From Corallococcus caeni (GTDB lineage: Bacteria; Myxococcota; Myxococcia; Myxococcales; Myxococcaceae): a stretch of DNA of 64,000 bases. Shown piece after piece: positions 36,218-44,796 of this stretch. The notes below the pieces were generated by a model, which saw only the letters and a program-made list of their open reading frames with translations, was not told the DNA's origin and made no database searches. A program made the translations under genes and the position numbers. The first letter of the stretch is position 1; every line of letters begins with the position of its first letter. The stretch lies in contig NZ_BTTW01000001.1 in assembly GCF_036245865.1 (NCBI RefSeq), forward strand, positions 1,736,001-1,800,000, in the 5' to 3' direction.

Positions 36218-36952
36218 CTACTTCGTGCGCCCACCGGGCTTCCGGCTCCGTGCTGCCGGCGCGGCCTTCTTCGCGGGTGCGGCCTGCTTCCTGGCCACGG
36301 CCTTCTTCGCGGGCGCGGCCTTCTTTCCACGGGCCTTCTTCGCGGAGGCGTTCTTCCCGACCGGCGCGGCCTTCTCCGCCACCCGGGGCTGCTTCGTGGT
36401 CGCGGCCTTCTTCGTTCCGCGCGCGGGGCCATGCTTCTTCAGCTCGGCGGCGCCCTGCTTCGCGAGCCCCTTCTCCAGCGCGGGAGGCTTCCCGGCGCCC
36501 TTCCTCCCCGGGGGCTCACGCTTCGGGGGACCTCCCCGGTTCACCGCCACCGCCCTTCCGGAGAAGGCGTCCCAGCGCTCCAGCGCAGCCGACCAGCGCG
36601 CCAGCAGTTCCTCGCGCGTGCCCGCGTCCGGAAGTCCTTCCGCATGGAGCGCGACGGTGACGCCATGCACCGACGGCAGCACGCGAAGCTGCACGGTGCG
36701 AGCCCGGGGCCACTTCGCATGCTCCAGGCGCAGCCGGAGCTGCTGGGGCGGAACCCGGCGCACCACCTTGACGCGCGTGCCGTCCGACAGCGAGACCTGA
36801 GCCCCTTGCTTCAGGGGCTGGGAGCAAGAGCCCACCCAGCGCATGAGTCCCGCGTCCTCGCCCCAGGCGGCCCAGGCCATCTCCGAGCCCACCGCGAACG
36901 AGCGCCGCACTCCTGCCTGATATCCACCATCCGCAGTCCGACCTGTCGACAT
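36218..36952 (-). CDS. SRPBCC-domain protein with histone-H1-like lysine/alanine tail
   Basis: 244 residues from ATG 36952, preceded by AGGAG; the upstream MGEPGAS extension is not needed. Residues ~15-140 resemble an AHSA1/SRPBCC small-molecule-binding domain (RRSFAVGSEMAWAAW, RVLPSVHGVTVALHAEGLPD, RWSAALERWDAFSG). The last ~90 residues are Lys/Ala/Pro-rich with AAPAKKAVARKQAAPAKKAAP repeats in two parts, like eukaryotic histone H1 tails and bacterial H1-like DNA-binding proteins. Such tails bind DNA or other polyanions. Ligand unknown. Same strand as the SLT protein, 230 bases upstream of it; that gap holds no gene I can support. Confidence 0.78.
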   Translation of the reverse strand: MSTGRTADGGYQAGVRRSFAVGSEMAWAAWGEDAGLMRWVGSCSQPLKQGAQVSLSDGTRVKVVRRVPPQQLRLRLEHAKWPRARTVQLRVLPSVHGVTVALHAEGLPDAGTREELLARWSAALERWDAFSGRAVAVNRGGPPKREPPGRKGAGKPPALEKGLAKQGAAELKKHGPARGTKKAATTKQPRVAEKAAPVGKNASAKKARGKKAAPAKKAVARKQAAPAKKAAPAARSRKPGGRTK

Positions 36953-37089
36953 TGACGCTCCTGGTTCACCCATCGTGTTTCACAACCTGGAAGAAACGAT
37001 GCGCCATCTTCCGGCCAGGCGACGGCCTTCACGTCCGTCACCCGCGCACTGCAAGTTACCCGGCCTGCTCGCAAGCCATCCTGGGAGAC

Positions 37090-37434
37090 TCACCCCGTGC
37101 GCTGCAACCGGCGCTTGTACTTCTCACCCCAGTCCCGCAGCCCGATGAGCACCGGCTCCAGGGAACGGCCGAAGGCGGTGAGCTCGTACTCCACGCGCGG
37201 CGGCACCTGCGCGTAGACCGTGCGCTTCACCAGCCCGTCCTCCTCAAGCTCGCGCAGCTGCAATGTCAGCATGCGCTGGCTGCAGTTGGGCAGCCGCTTG
37301 CGCAGCTCACCGAAGCGGTGCGTGCCCTTCAGCAACCAGTACAACACCACGCCCTTCCACCGTCCGCCGATGACGCCGAGGGACGCCTCCACCGCGCAGT
37401 TCGTGTTCGAGTCGTCGTCGCGCTTGCGGCTCAT
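37090..37434 (-). CDS. HxlR-family transcriptional regulator
   Basis: 114 residues from ATG 37434 (SRKRDDDSNTNCAVEA), with AAAGGT upstream. Winged-helix MarR/HxlR fold: NCAVEASLGVIGGRWKGVVLYWL with the conserved Cys and GxW signature, FGELRKRLPNCSQRMLTLQLRELEEDGLVKR and YELTAFGRSL. The conserved N-terminal Cys (redox- or quinone-sensing in YodB/HypR relatives) and an adjacent quinone reductase point to sensing of quinones or electrophiles. Divergent from the target gene with a 75-base promoter. DNA binding presumably at the CGTACTT repeats. Confidence 0.92.
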   Translation of the reverse strand: MSRKRDDDSNTNCAVEASLGVIGGRWKGVVLYWLLKGTHRFGELRKRLPNCSQRMLTLQLRELEEDGLVKRTVYAQVPPRVEYELTAFGRSLEPVLIGLRDWGEKYKRRLQRTG

Positions 37435-37449
37435 GGTTACCTTTTTGTA

Positions 37450-37500
37450 CGTACTTCCCAAACATGTGCGTACTTGCGGAGAAATAACCGCAATCGTACC
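37450..37500. promoter_or_regulatory. CGTACTT direct repeats, candidate HxlR operator
   Basis: CGTACTT occurs at 37450-37456 and 37469-37475 (19-base period), and CGTACC at 37495-37500. GTAC at 37447-37454 is doubled (GTACGTAC). The repeats fill the 75-base divergent region between the HxlR gene and the quinone reductase gene, which is unusually AT-rich. Confidence 0.6.
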
Positions 37501-37509
37501 TCATGGGCC

Positions 37510-38337
37510 ATGAACGTCCTCATCGTCTACGCCCATCCCGAACCCCGCTCGCTCAATGGCGCGCTGAAGGACCTGGCCGTGCGCCACCTGTCCGCCCGGG
37601 GCCATGAAGTCCAGGTGTCGGACCTCTACGCCATGGACTGGAAGGCCATCGCGGATGGAGCGGACTTCCTCACCGCCAACGCCGGAGAGCGGCTCTTCTA
37701 CGAGCGCGCGTCGAAGGCCGCCTTCGCCAACGGCACCCAGACCGCGGACATCACCGCTGAGCAGCAGAAGCTGCTCTGGGCCGACGCCGTCATCCTCCAG
37801 TTCCCGCTGTGGTGGTTCTCCATGCCGGCCATCCTCAAGGGCTGGGTGGACCGGGTCTTCGCCCTGGGCTTCGCCTACGGCGTGGGCGTGCATGAGGGCG
37901 ACCGCTGGGGAGACCGCTACGGCGAGGGCACGCTGATGGGCCGCCGCGCCATGCTCTCCATCACCATTGGCGGACGCGCACCGCACTACTTCGACCGGGG
38001 CGTCAACGGAGCCCTGGAGGACCTCCTCTTCCCCATCGAGCACGGGGTGCTCTTCTATCCGGGGATGGACGTCCTGCCAGCGTTCGTGACCTACCAGTCC
38101 GACCGCATGAGGGAGGAGCAGTGGCCGTCCGTGGCGGAGGCGTTCCAGGCGCGGCTGGACGGCCTGTTCACTGACGCTCCCATCCCGTTCCGCAGGCAGA
38201 ACGGCGGGCACTACGACACGCAGCAGGTGCTGAAGTCCGGCCTGGGCGACGGCGCTTCCGGCACCCGCATCCACCGGTTGCGGGAGGGCGAACCCGAGCA
38301 GCGGCCGCTCACCCCGCGGAGCGGTACCCCGGCATGA
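37510..38337 (+). CDS. NAD(P)H dehydrogenase (quinone), flavodoxin-like fold
   Basis: 275 residues from ATG 37510. MNVLIVYAHPEPRSLNGALK is the flavin phosphate-binding start of NQO1/MdaB/YheR-type two-electron quinone reductases; VILQFPLWWFSMPAILKGWVDRVF is the diagnostic active-site region and TIGGRAPHYF follows. Reduces quinones to hydroquinones without semiquinone, protecting from redox cycling. It is probably repressed by the divergent HxlR protein. The C-terminus is longer than usual by ~25 residues and overlaps by 29 bases the 3' end of the convergent TrkA-like gene. Confidence 0.93.
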   Translation: MNVLIVYAHPEPRSLNGALKDLAVRHLSARGHEVQVSDLYAMDWKAIADGADFLTANAGERLFYERASKAAFANGTQTADITAEQQKLLWADAVILQFPLWWFSMPAILKGWVDRVFALGFAYGVGVHEGDRWGDRYGEGTLMGRRAMLSITIGGRAPHYFDRGVNGALEDLLFPIEHGVLFYPGMDVLPAFVTYQSDRMREEQWPSVAEAFQARLDGLFTDAPIPFRRQNGGHYDTQQVLKSGLGDGASGTRIHRLREGEPEQRPLTPRSGTPA

Positions 38338-39400
38338 GGAAGTTGTCGTGGTCCGCGTACGCCGGCGCGTCCGACTCGCCGGTGAAGGCGCGCAGGGCGC
38401 AGTACTCCGGATAGGACGCCTGGACGGTGACCTGGTCTCCCGCCTGGAGCACCACGTCCCCGGTGGGGTGCAGCGTCTCCGTGTCGCCCCGGATGAGCGA
38501 CAGCGCCAGCCCGCCGAAGCGGTCTCGCACCTGGGACACGTTCATCCCCGGCAGGCCGTCCCGCACCACGAACAGCGACACCACCATCAGGTGCTTGCCG
38601 ATGCGGAACGAATGGATGAGCCGCGGGTCCAACGCGGCCAGCGCCATGGCGGGCGCGGCCAGCGAGGAGCTGGACAGGGCCTCCGCCTTGAACGTGTCGC
38701 GCACCTTCGCGCCCAGGTCGTCGTCGAACAGGCGGATGACCACGCGAATGCCGGGGTTGAGCCGCCGCGCGTCCAGCGCGATGTTCAGGTTCGCCAGGTC
38801 GTCGTCCGTGGCGCAGACGATGGCGGACGCCTTCTTCACGTGCGTGCGCGGCAGGCACAGCGGGCTGCGCGTGTCGTCGATGAGCAGGGGCACGTTCTCG
38901 TCGCGCAGCGCGGACACGAACGTCGCGTCCTCGCGCTTCTCCACCACGACGACGTCCTTGCCCATCTCCCGCAGCTGCGTCACCACGCGGTAGCCCACGC
39001 GTCCCGCGCCGCACACCACGACGTGGCCCTTCATCGTTTCGGACACCACGGAGACCCACTCCTTGTCGTTCTTGTGCCGCGCGAAGAAGAGGTACGCGAA
39101 GCGCACCACGCCATCCACCACCAGCGCGATGCTGACCGGCGGGATGAGGATGTTGAGCGTCTCCACCAGCCAGTCGCTCACGTACGGCAGCGACGGCTGC
39201 CCGAAGAGCAGGAAGTAGACGTGGTGCAGCGCCTCTCCGTAGGAGATGCCGTCCCCGCCCGGCCCCACGTAGCGCCAGTGGTACAGGAGCGGCCCCAGCC
39301 CGAAGATGACCGCCGCCAGCAGCAGCGTGCTGCGGAACCTCCGCGACAGCGCGCGCAGGTACCGCAGGTCCACCATCAGGCGCGCGGCGGGGCTCTTCAT
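38309..39400 (-). CDS. Potassium-channel-like membrane protein with RCK/TrkA-N domains, filter absent
   Basis: 363 residues. N-terminal hydrophobic segment (FRSTLLLAAVIFGLGPLLYHW), a pore-loop-like stretch (ALHHVYFLLFGQPSLPYVSDWL) and a second segment (ILIPPVSIALVVDGVVRF) have the two-TM layout of Kch-type channels. The canonical TVGYGD filter is missing. RCK-N is clear: VVVCGAGRVGYRVVTQLREMGKDVVVVEK, ATDDDLANLNIALDARRLNPG; RCK-C spans about residues 280-350 (TLHPTGDVVLQAGDQVTV). It binds NAD(H) or a nucleotide; ion conduction is doubtful. ATG at 39400. Next to tatC on the same strand by 12 bases. Confidence 0.85.
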   Translation of the reverse strand: MKSPAARLMVDLRYLRALSRRFRSTLLLAAVIFGLGPLLYHWRYVGPGGDGISYGEALHHVYFLLFGQPSLPYVSDWLVETLNILIPPVSIALVVDGVVRFAYLFFARHKNDKEWVSVVSETMKGHVVVCGAGRVGYRVVTQLREMGKDVVVVEKREDATFVSALRDENVPLLIDDTRSPLCLPRTHVKKASAIVCATDDDLANLNIALDARRLNPGIRVVIRLFDDDLGAKVRDTFKAEALSSSSLAAPAMALAALDPRLIHSFRIGKHLMVVSLFVVRDGLPGMNVSQVRDRFGGLALSLIRGDTETLHPTGDVVLQAGDQVTVQASYPEYCALRAFTGESDAPAYADHDNFLMPGYRSAG

Positions 39401-39412
39401 GCGCGGGGAGCC

Positions 39413-40618
39413 CTACGCCGCCGGGGTGATGTCCGTGGAGGCTTCCGCCTTCTCACGGCGCTTTTCGATGAGCCACACCGCCAGCACGCCCAGCTCGTAG
39501 CAGAGCAGCATGGGGCCGGCCATGAGCGACAGGTTCACCACGTCACCCGTGGGCGTCAGCACCGCCGCCGCGATGAGGCACACCACGAACGCGTGGCGCT
39601 GGTAGCGGAAGAGCCACTTCGACTGCACCACCCCGACGATGCCCAGGAGCGCCATCACCAGCGGCAACTCGAAGATGACGCCGAAGGCGAGGATGAGCAG
39701 CAGCACCAGCGACAGCTGCTCGTTCATCGTCAGCATGGGCCGCGTCCAGCGCGCGGCCTCGGCATCCGCGTGGCCCTTGGCCAGCTCCTTCTGCAGCCGC
39801 CACAGGCCGGACATCTCCTCGGCGCGCGTGGGCGCCACGCCCGCGAGCAGGCTGGCCGCCTGGTCCATGGCGGCCTCCGACGCGACGTAGTCCTGCTTGC
39901 CGAAGGCCGTCACCGCCTCCACGCGCTTCTCCACCGCCTGGCGCAGCACGCCGCGCGCGGGGACTCCCATCCCGTCCGCCGCCGCGTCCAGCAGGTCCCC
40001 CAGGCCCTTGAGGCGCGCGGTGAGCTCCACGCTCTTCGCGGTCGCCACCTGCGGATCCTTCACCTGGCCCTCTCCCGCGGCGGTCAGCGCGGCGCTGGTC
40101 TCCTTCGCCACGTGGCCGGCGCGCTCCACCTCGCCGATGCGCAGGAAGCGCAGCGCGTCCTCGGCGCCCATGCGCGCCGTGTCCATGCGCTGCTCCAGCG
40201 CGAGCGTCTCCTCCTCGTTGAGGAGGAACTTGAACATGGAGGGCAGCACCAGGAAGTAGCAGAACAGCGAGCCCACGATGAACGCGACGGAGCCCAGCAC
40301 CACGAAGGGCGACGCGTACTTGCGCTCCTCCGGGTAGAGCCCCGGCGCCACGAAGCCCCAGATCTGCCAGAGGATGACGGGCGTGGTGAGGAAGATGCCG
40401 CAGTACACGCCCACCTTCATCAGCACGTTGATTTCTTCGATGCCGGATGTGTAGACGAGCGAGCGCCCGTCCGGGGGCAGCGCATCCAGCACCGGCCGCA
40501 TCAGCACGCCGAAGATGGGCTTGGCGAAGATGAGCGACACGGCGCCCAGCACGAGCACCGCGAGCGAGCACTTCACGAGCCGCGAGCGCAGCTCCGTGAG
40601 GTGCTCCGCCAGGCTCAT
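39413..40618 (-). CDS. tatC: Twin-arginine translocase subunit TatC with large periplasmic insertion
   Basis: 401 residues, against ~250 for typical TatC. SLAEHLTELRSRLVKCSLAV is the TatC N-terminal signature, EINVLMKVGVYCGIFLTTPVILWQIWGFVAPGLYPEERKYA spans TM2 and the conserved FxxPGLxxxEr loop; TM3 ends FCYFLVLPSMFKFL. Residues ~140-295 are an extra Ala/Glu/Asp-rich helical domain in the second periplasmic loop. After it, TMNEQLSLVLLLILAFGVIFELPLVM and VLTPTGDVVNLSLMAGPMLLCYELGV complete TM4-6. Recognises twin-arginine signal peptides and docks TatA/B. Downstream of the TatA/B gene (39-base gap). Confidence 0.93.
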   Translation of the reverse strand: MSLAEHLTELRSRLVKCSLAVLVLGAVSLIFAKPIFGVLMRPVLDALPPDGRSLVYTSGIEEINVLMKVGVYCGIFLTTPVILWQIWGFVAPGLYPEERKYASPFVVLGSVAFIVGSLFCYFLVLPSMFKFLLNEEETLALEQRMDTARMGAEDALRFLRIGEVERAGHVAKETSAALTAAGEGQVKDPQVATAKSVELTARLKGLGDLLDAAADGMGVPARGVLRQAVEKRVEAVTAFGKQDYVASEAAMDQAASLLAGVAPTRAEEMSGLWRLQKELAKGHADAEAARWTRPMLTMNEQLSLVLLLILAFGVIFELPLVMALLGIVGVVQSKWLFRYQRHAFVVCLIAAAVLTPTGDVVNLSLMAGPMLLCYELGVLAVWLIEKRREKAEASTDITPAA

Positions 40619-40657
40619 GCGGAAATCCGACAGGTCAACCCCTTGGCGGTTCAGGGC

Positions 40658-41140
40658 TCAGCTCCGTTTCGGCGCGTTGCGCGCCACCGTGCCCGGGATG
40701 GGGGCGAGTTGCGGAAGGCCGTTCTCGTCCTGCGCCGGCGCCACCGCGGCGTCGGCCTTGGGCTCGGCGCCGGGCGCGGCTGGGTCCACGGCGGCCTCCG
40801 CGGGCGCGGGCACGCTCGCGGGGTCCAGCGTCGCGGTGAGCGCGGGCGCGGGCTCCGCCAGCACGTTGGGCGGGGACGCGTCCGGCAGCATGGAGGGGGC
40901 CAGCTCCGGCGGCGGGGACGGCACGCGCGTGCCCGGACGCGGCGGGGGCTCGCGGTTGAAGTCCTCGTCCATGGCGTAGAACTCGCGCTCCACCACGTTG
41001 CGCACGTCGTCCGTCTGCCGGCGGAACTCGCGCATGAACTTGCCGATGGCCCGCGCCAGCTCAGGCAGCCGCTGGGGGCCGAGCACGATCAGCGCGGCCA
41101 CCAGGATGAACACCATTTCGCCTGCGCCGATGTTGAACAT
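40658..41140 (-). CDS. tatB: Twin-arginine translocase TatA/TatB-type subunit
   Basis: 160 residues from ATG 41140, GGGGAAG upstream. One N-terminal membrane helix and the hinge/amphipathic helix are recognisable: MFNIGAGEMVFILVAALIVLGPQRLPELARAIGKFMREF. GPQRLPEL is the Tat hinge; the long acidic/proline-rich C-terminal tail and initial MFxIG favour TatB over TatA. The two cannot be fully separated by eye. Forms the receptor with TatC, encoded immediately downstream. No second TatA gene is present in the window. Tat substrates in the window may include the dioxygenase with RREVLQG. Confidence 0.87.
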   Translation of the reverse strand: MFNIGAGEMVFILVAALIVLGPQRLPELARAIGKFMREFRRQTDDVRNVVEREFYAMDEDFNREPPPRPGTRVPSPPPELAPSMLPDASPPNVLAEPAPALTATLDPASVPAPAEAAVDPAAPGAEPKADAAVAPAQDENGLPQLAPIPGTVARNAPKRS

Positions 41141-41293
41141 GGGTCGTCGTCTTCCCCTTGGAGGGAACGTCCCGGGGTTATCGCGCCCACAGGCGGCCCG
41201 CGCAACCGTCAGCGACCGTCCAGCGTCCGTCCGGCCTCGTGTCCGGGAGGCGGGCGGCCGGGCACCCTGCCCCGGCTGGGGCACATTGCCCCA

Positions 41294-42595
41294 TCAGGCG
41301 TGGGGATTGGCCTGCGGAGACAGCGGCGCCGCCATCCCCTGGGCCGGAGGCACCGCCAGGGCCCGGGCCTGCTCGCGCGAGCGCACCCGGCCCTCCACCA
41401 CCCACAGCATGACGGGCACGCCCACCGACAACCCGATGGACACCCAGGCGATGGTGTCCATGCCGCCGAGCGTCCCGTCCGGCAGGTCCACCAGCAGGCG
41501 CGACGACAGGAAGGCCCCCAGCGCGGAGGCCATGTGCTGGGTGGCGGACTGCAGCGACATGAAGCGGGCGCGCACCGGGTTGTCCGGCACGCGCGAGGTG
41601 AGCGTGTTGTACGCCACGTTGCGCACGCCCATGGCCAGCATGAAGACCATGAACAGCGCGGGGATGGGCAGCCACGCGGGGTAGTGCACGAAGCCCACGT
41701 ACGTGGCGACGGCCGCCAGCACCACGCCCACCGTGCCCACGCGGAAGGAGCCGAAGCGGTCCACCAGCGGCCCCGTCAGCCGCAGCGTGACGAAGCTCAC
41801 GATGCCGCCCGCGAAGTAGATGATCCACAGGTGGTCGCGCGGGTAGCCCAGGTTCTGCTGGAGGTACGCGGAGATGTTGGGGATGACGATGAAGCCGCTC
41901 ATCATCACGAGCGCCGTCATCAGGTAGGACAGCTGCACGTCGGTGCGGCCGAGCAGCTCCGCGACGCCCACGCCCCGGGACGCGCTGCCCCCGGGCTTCA
42001 GGTGTCCGCGCACCGGCGGCAGCAGCCACAGCGCGGCCACCACCACCACCAGGCCCAGCGCCGCCACCACGAAGAAGGGCGTCCGCCAGGTGCCCAGCTC
42101 CGCCACCTTCAGGGCCAGGGGCACGCCCAGCACGGAGGCCACGGAGAAGGACGCCATCACCGCGCCCAGCGCCCGGCCCCGGCGCTCCACCGGGATGAGG
42201 TCCGCGATGATGGACAGCGACAGCGCCGTCGCCGGCCCGCCGAAGAGGCCCGCGCACACGCGCGCCAGCAGCAGCGTGGACAGCCCCAGCGCCAGCCCCC
42301 CCGCCGCGGTGGCCGCGACGAGCCCCAGCATGCACACGGCCAGCGCCTTGCGCCGGTCGAAGCGGTCCAGGAAGTAGCCTCCCAGGAGCCCCGCCACGCT
42401 CGCGGCGGCGGTGTAGCTGCCGCCGATGGTGCCGATGTGCGACGACTCGATGCCCAGCCCCTTCGCGAAGTCCGGGCCCAGCGGCATCACCATCACGAAG
42501 TCGAGGATGTTGACGAACTGCACCGCGCCGATGAGCAGCACCACGGCGCGCTCGGAGACGGAACGGGGAGAGGCGGACTCGGACGACTCGGGCAT
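41294..42595 (-). CDS. Major facilitator superfamily transporter
   Basis: 433 residues with 12 predicted membrane segments. First segment AVVLLIGAVQFVNILDFVMVMPLGPDFAKGLGI, the MFS loop 2-3 motif as GGYFLDRFDRRKAL (GxLaDrxGrkx(l)-type), and RGRALGAVMASFSVASVLGVPLAL (motif C-like). The NILDFVMVMPLGPDF opening is typical of the DHA1/PbuE-like efflux pumps, so drug or purine/arabinose-type efflux is plausible; substrate unknown. Same strand as tatB and MCP but with ~150-base spacing from tatB. Confidence 0.88.
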   Translation of the reverse strand: MPESSESASPRSVSERAVVLLIGAVQFVNILDFVMVMPLGPDFAKGLGIESSHIGTIGGSYTAAASVAGLLGGYFLDRFDRRKALAVCMLGLVAATAAGGLALGLSTLLLARVCAGLFGGPATALSLSIIADLIPVERRGRALGAVMASFSVASVLGVPLALKVAELGTWRTPFFVVAALGLVVVVAALWLLPPVRGHLKPGGSASRGVGVAELLGRTDVQLSYLMTALVMMSGFIVIPNISAYLQQNLGYPRDHLWIIYFAGGIVSFVTLRLTGPLVDRFGSFRVGTVGVVLAAVATYVGFVHYPAWLPIPALFMVFMLAMGVRNVAYNTLTSRVPDNPVRARFMSLQSATQHMASALGAFLSSRLLVDLPDGTLGGMDTIAWVSIGLSVGVPVMLWVVEGRVRSREQARALAVPPAQGMAAPLSPQANPHA

Positions 42596-42624
42596 GGAAG
42601 CCTTCAGGGGGAGCGGCGTGCGCG

Positions 42625-44688
42625 TCAGACGCGGAAGCGGCGGACCTCCGCGCGCAGGATCTCCGCCTGGCGCGTGAGGTTGTCGATGGCCTCTTCCAGC
42701 TGGCGCACCGAGCGCGTCTGGTGCTCGGACACGCCCTTGATGGTCTCCACGGCCTTGAGCACCTGCTCGCTGCCCTTGGTCTGCTCCTTCTGGGCGCGGT
42801 TCAGGTGGGTGACCATCTCGTTGATGCTCTCGATGGAGCGGGTGATCTGCTTGCTGCCGTGCGCCTGCTCCTGGCTGGAGCGCTGCACGTGCTGGGTGAG
42901 CGTCTTCATCCGCTCCGCGCTCTTCATGATCTGCTCGCCGCCCCGGGCCTGCTCGTTGGAGGCCTGGGAGATCATCGACACGGTGGCGGAGATGCGGTGG
43001 ATGGCCGCCGTCACCTGCTTGCTGCCGCGCGCCTGCTCCACCGTGGCGCGGGCAATGGCCTTCACCATCTGCGTGGACTTCTGGGTGCTGTCGTTGATCT
43101 TCCGCAGGGCCCCTTCCGCCTCGCGGCCCAGCTGCACGCCCTCCTCCACGCTCTTGACGCCCTGGTTCATCACCACCACGGCGTTGCGGCTCTCCTCCTG
43201 CACGCCGCGGATGAGCTCGGCGATCTCCTTGGTGGACGCGCCGGTGCGCTCGGCCAGGTCCTTGATCTCCTCCGCCACCACCGCGAAGCCCTTGCCGTGC
43301 TCCCCCGCCTGCGCGGCGATGATGGCGGCGTTGAGGGCCAGCAGGTTCGTCTGCTCCGCCACGTCGTCGATGACGTTGAGGATGTTGCCAATCTCGCTGA
43401 TGCGCCGGCCCAGGCTGTCGATGACGCCCGCGGCGGTGCGGCTGGTGTCCTTGATGCGGTCGATGCCGGAGAGGGTCTTGCGCAGGGCCTCCACGCCCGT
43501 CTGCGCGTCCTCGAAGACCTGCTCGGACAGGCGCGCCGTTTCATTGGCGTTGGCGTCGACCTGGCCGATGGCGGCGTCCATCTGGCTGATGGCGGAGGAG
43601 GTGTCCTCCGTGGACGCGGAGAGGTCCTCGATGTTCTTGGCCACCTCCTTGATGGAGTACGTCATCTGCTCGATGGCGCTGGTGGTCTCCTCCACGCTGG
43701 CGGCCATGGCCTGGACGTTCTCCGCCACCTCGTCGTTGGTGGCGGCCATCTCCATGATGGAGGAGCTGCTCTCCTCAGCGCTCTGGTAGAGGACCTCCAC
43801 GTTCTCCGCGATGCCGCGCAAGGAGGCCATCATCTCCACCATGGAGGAGGACGTCTCCTCCACGCGCGACTGCACGGTGCCCGCGCCGGAGGACACGGTG
43901 GTGCCGGTGCGGTGGATCTGCTCGATGACGCCGGCCACCACGTCGGACACGCCGCGCACGCGGCCCAGCGTGTCGCGCCAGGACTGGGCCATGCGGTTGA
44001 GGGCTTCGGCCAGCTGGCCCAGCTCGTCCTTGCTGTTGCGCACCTCCGCGCGGCCGGTGAGGTCGGCCTCCGCCAGCTTGCGCGCCATGGACATCATCGC
44101 GTCCAGCGGGTGGAGGATGAACGCGCGCGAGATGAGGAACGCCGTCAGCAGGAACAGCACCAGGCCCACGGCGAAGGCCAGCAGCACCGTGTGGCGCAGG
44201 GCCGTGAGCACCCCGTTCAGCTGGGAGTCGTTCACCACCACCATGACCTCGCCGGGCACGCCGCCCGCGAGCGTCACGGGTTCGGACACCGCCCAGGCGG
44301 TATCGGACAACTCCGTCTTGTCCAGCGGCGGGAGGGGGCGGACGGAGAGGCGCTTCTCCAGGCCCGTCCTGAACCATTCCGGCGGCGGCGCAGGGAACGT
44401 GGCGCGAGGCACGCCCTGGGCGTCCACCACCGCGACGACGCTGAAGTCGTCGTCCAGCGGGTAGAGCCCCTCCAGGCTGGGGACCGGTTGGGTGGCCGCC
44501 TGTCTTTCGACCAGGACCTTCACCTCCCGGGCCTTGGCCTGAGCGTGCAGCGCCATGCGCTCCCTCAGGTGGTTGGCCACCTGGAGGGGAACGACGAAGA
44601 AGAGCGCTCCCAGGATGACGGCCAGCGCGAGGCCGAACGAACCCAGGAGGATGCCCCGGAGACCGGGTTTCTTGAGGCGACGTGGCAA
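42625..44688 (-). CDS. Methyl-accepting chemotaxis protein
   Basis: 687 residues if the TTG at 44688 is used; the upstream frame overlaps the divergent deacetylase gene, and the start is uncertain. Cytoplasmic N-terminus, TM1 ([22 protein letters not shown]), periplasmic sensor ~170 residues (dCache/HAMP-adjacent type), TM2 ([16 protein letters not shown]), HAMP ([20 protein letters not shown]), and a long coiled-coil signalling domain with the hairpin tip [21 protein letters not shown] and [19 protein letters not shown]. Feeds a chemosensory CheA/CheW system; none is adjacent. Ligand unknown. Confidence 0.9.
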   Translation of the reverse strand: MPRRLKKPGLRGILLGSFGLALAVILGALFFVVPLQVANHLRERMALHAQAKAREVKVLVERQAATQPVPSLEGLYPLDDDFSVVAVVDAQGVPRATFPAPPPEWFRTGLEKRLSVRPLPPLDKTELSDTAWAVSEPVTLAGGVPGEVMVVVNDSQLNGVLTALRHTVLLAFAVGLVLFLLTAFLISRAFILHPLDAMMSMARKLAEADLTGRAEVRNSKDELGQLAEALNRMAQSWRDTLGRVRGVSDVVAGVIEQIHRTGTTVSSGAGTVQSRVEETSSSMVEMMASLRGIAENVEVLYQSAEESSSSIMEMAATNDEVAENVQAMAASVEETTSAIEQMTYSIKEVAKNIEDLSASTEDTSSAISQMDAAIGQVDANANETARLSEQVFEDAQTGVEALRKTLSGIDRIKDTSRTAAGVIDSLGRRISEIGNILNVIDDVAEQTNLLALNAAIIAAQAGEHGKGFAVVAEEIKDLAERTGASTKEIAELIRGVQEESRNAVVVMNQGVKSVEEGVQLGREAEGALRKINDSTQKSTQMVKAIARATVEQARGSKQVTAAIHRISATVSMISQASNEQARGGEQIMKSAERMKTLTQHVQRSSQEQAHGSKQITRSIESINEMVTHLNRAQKEQTKGSEQVLKAVETIKGVSEHQTRSVRQLEEAIDNLTRQAEILRAEVRRFRV

Positions 44689-44796
44689 GGCCGGCCCACT
44701 GTAGGGAGGGTGGCCCGTCCGGGCAAGGAACGGACTTCCCCGCCTGCCAGGGCCGGACGCTGGGTTCCCGGGGGCAGGATGCGTAAGGTCCAGGGG

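Noticed and set aside
38348-43789. 1,813-residue plus-strand reading frame
   Set aside because: It is antisense to tatC, tatB, MFS and MCP, all with clear families; the translation is Arg/His-rich shadow sequence.
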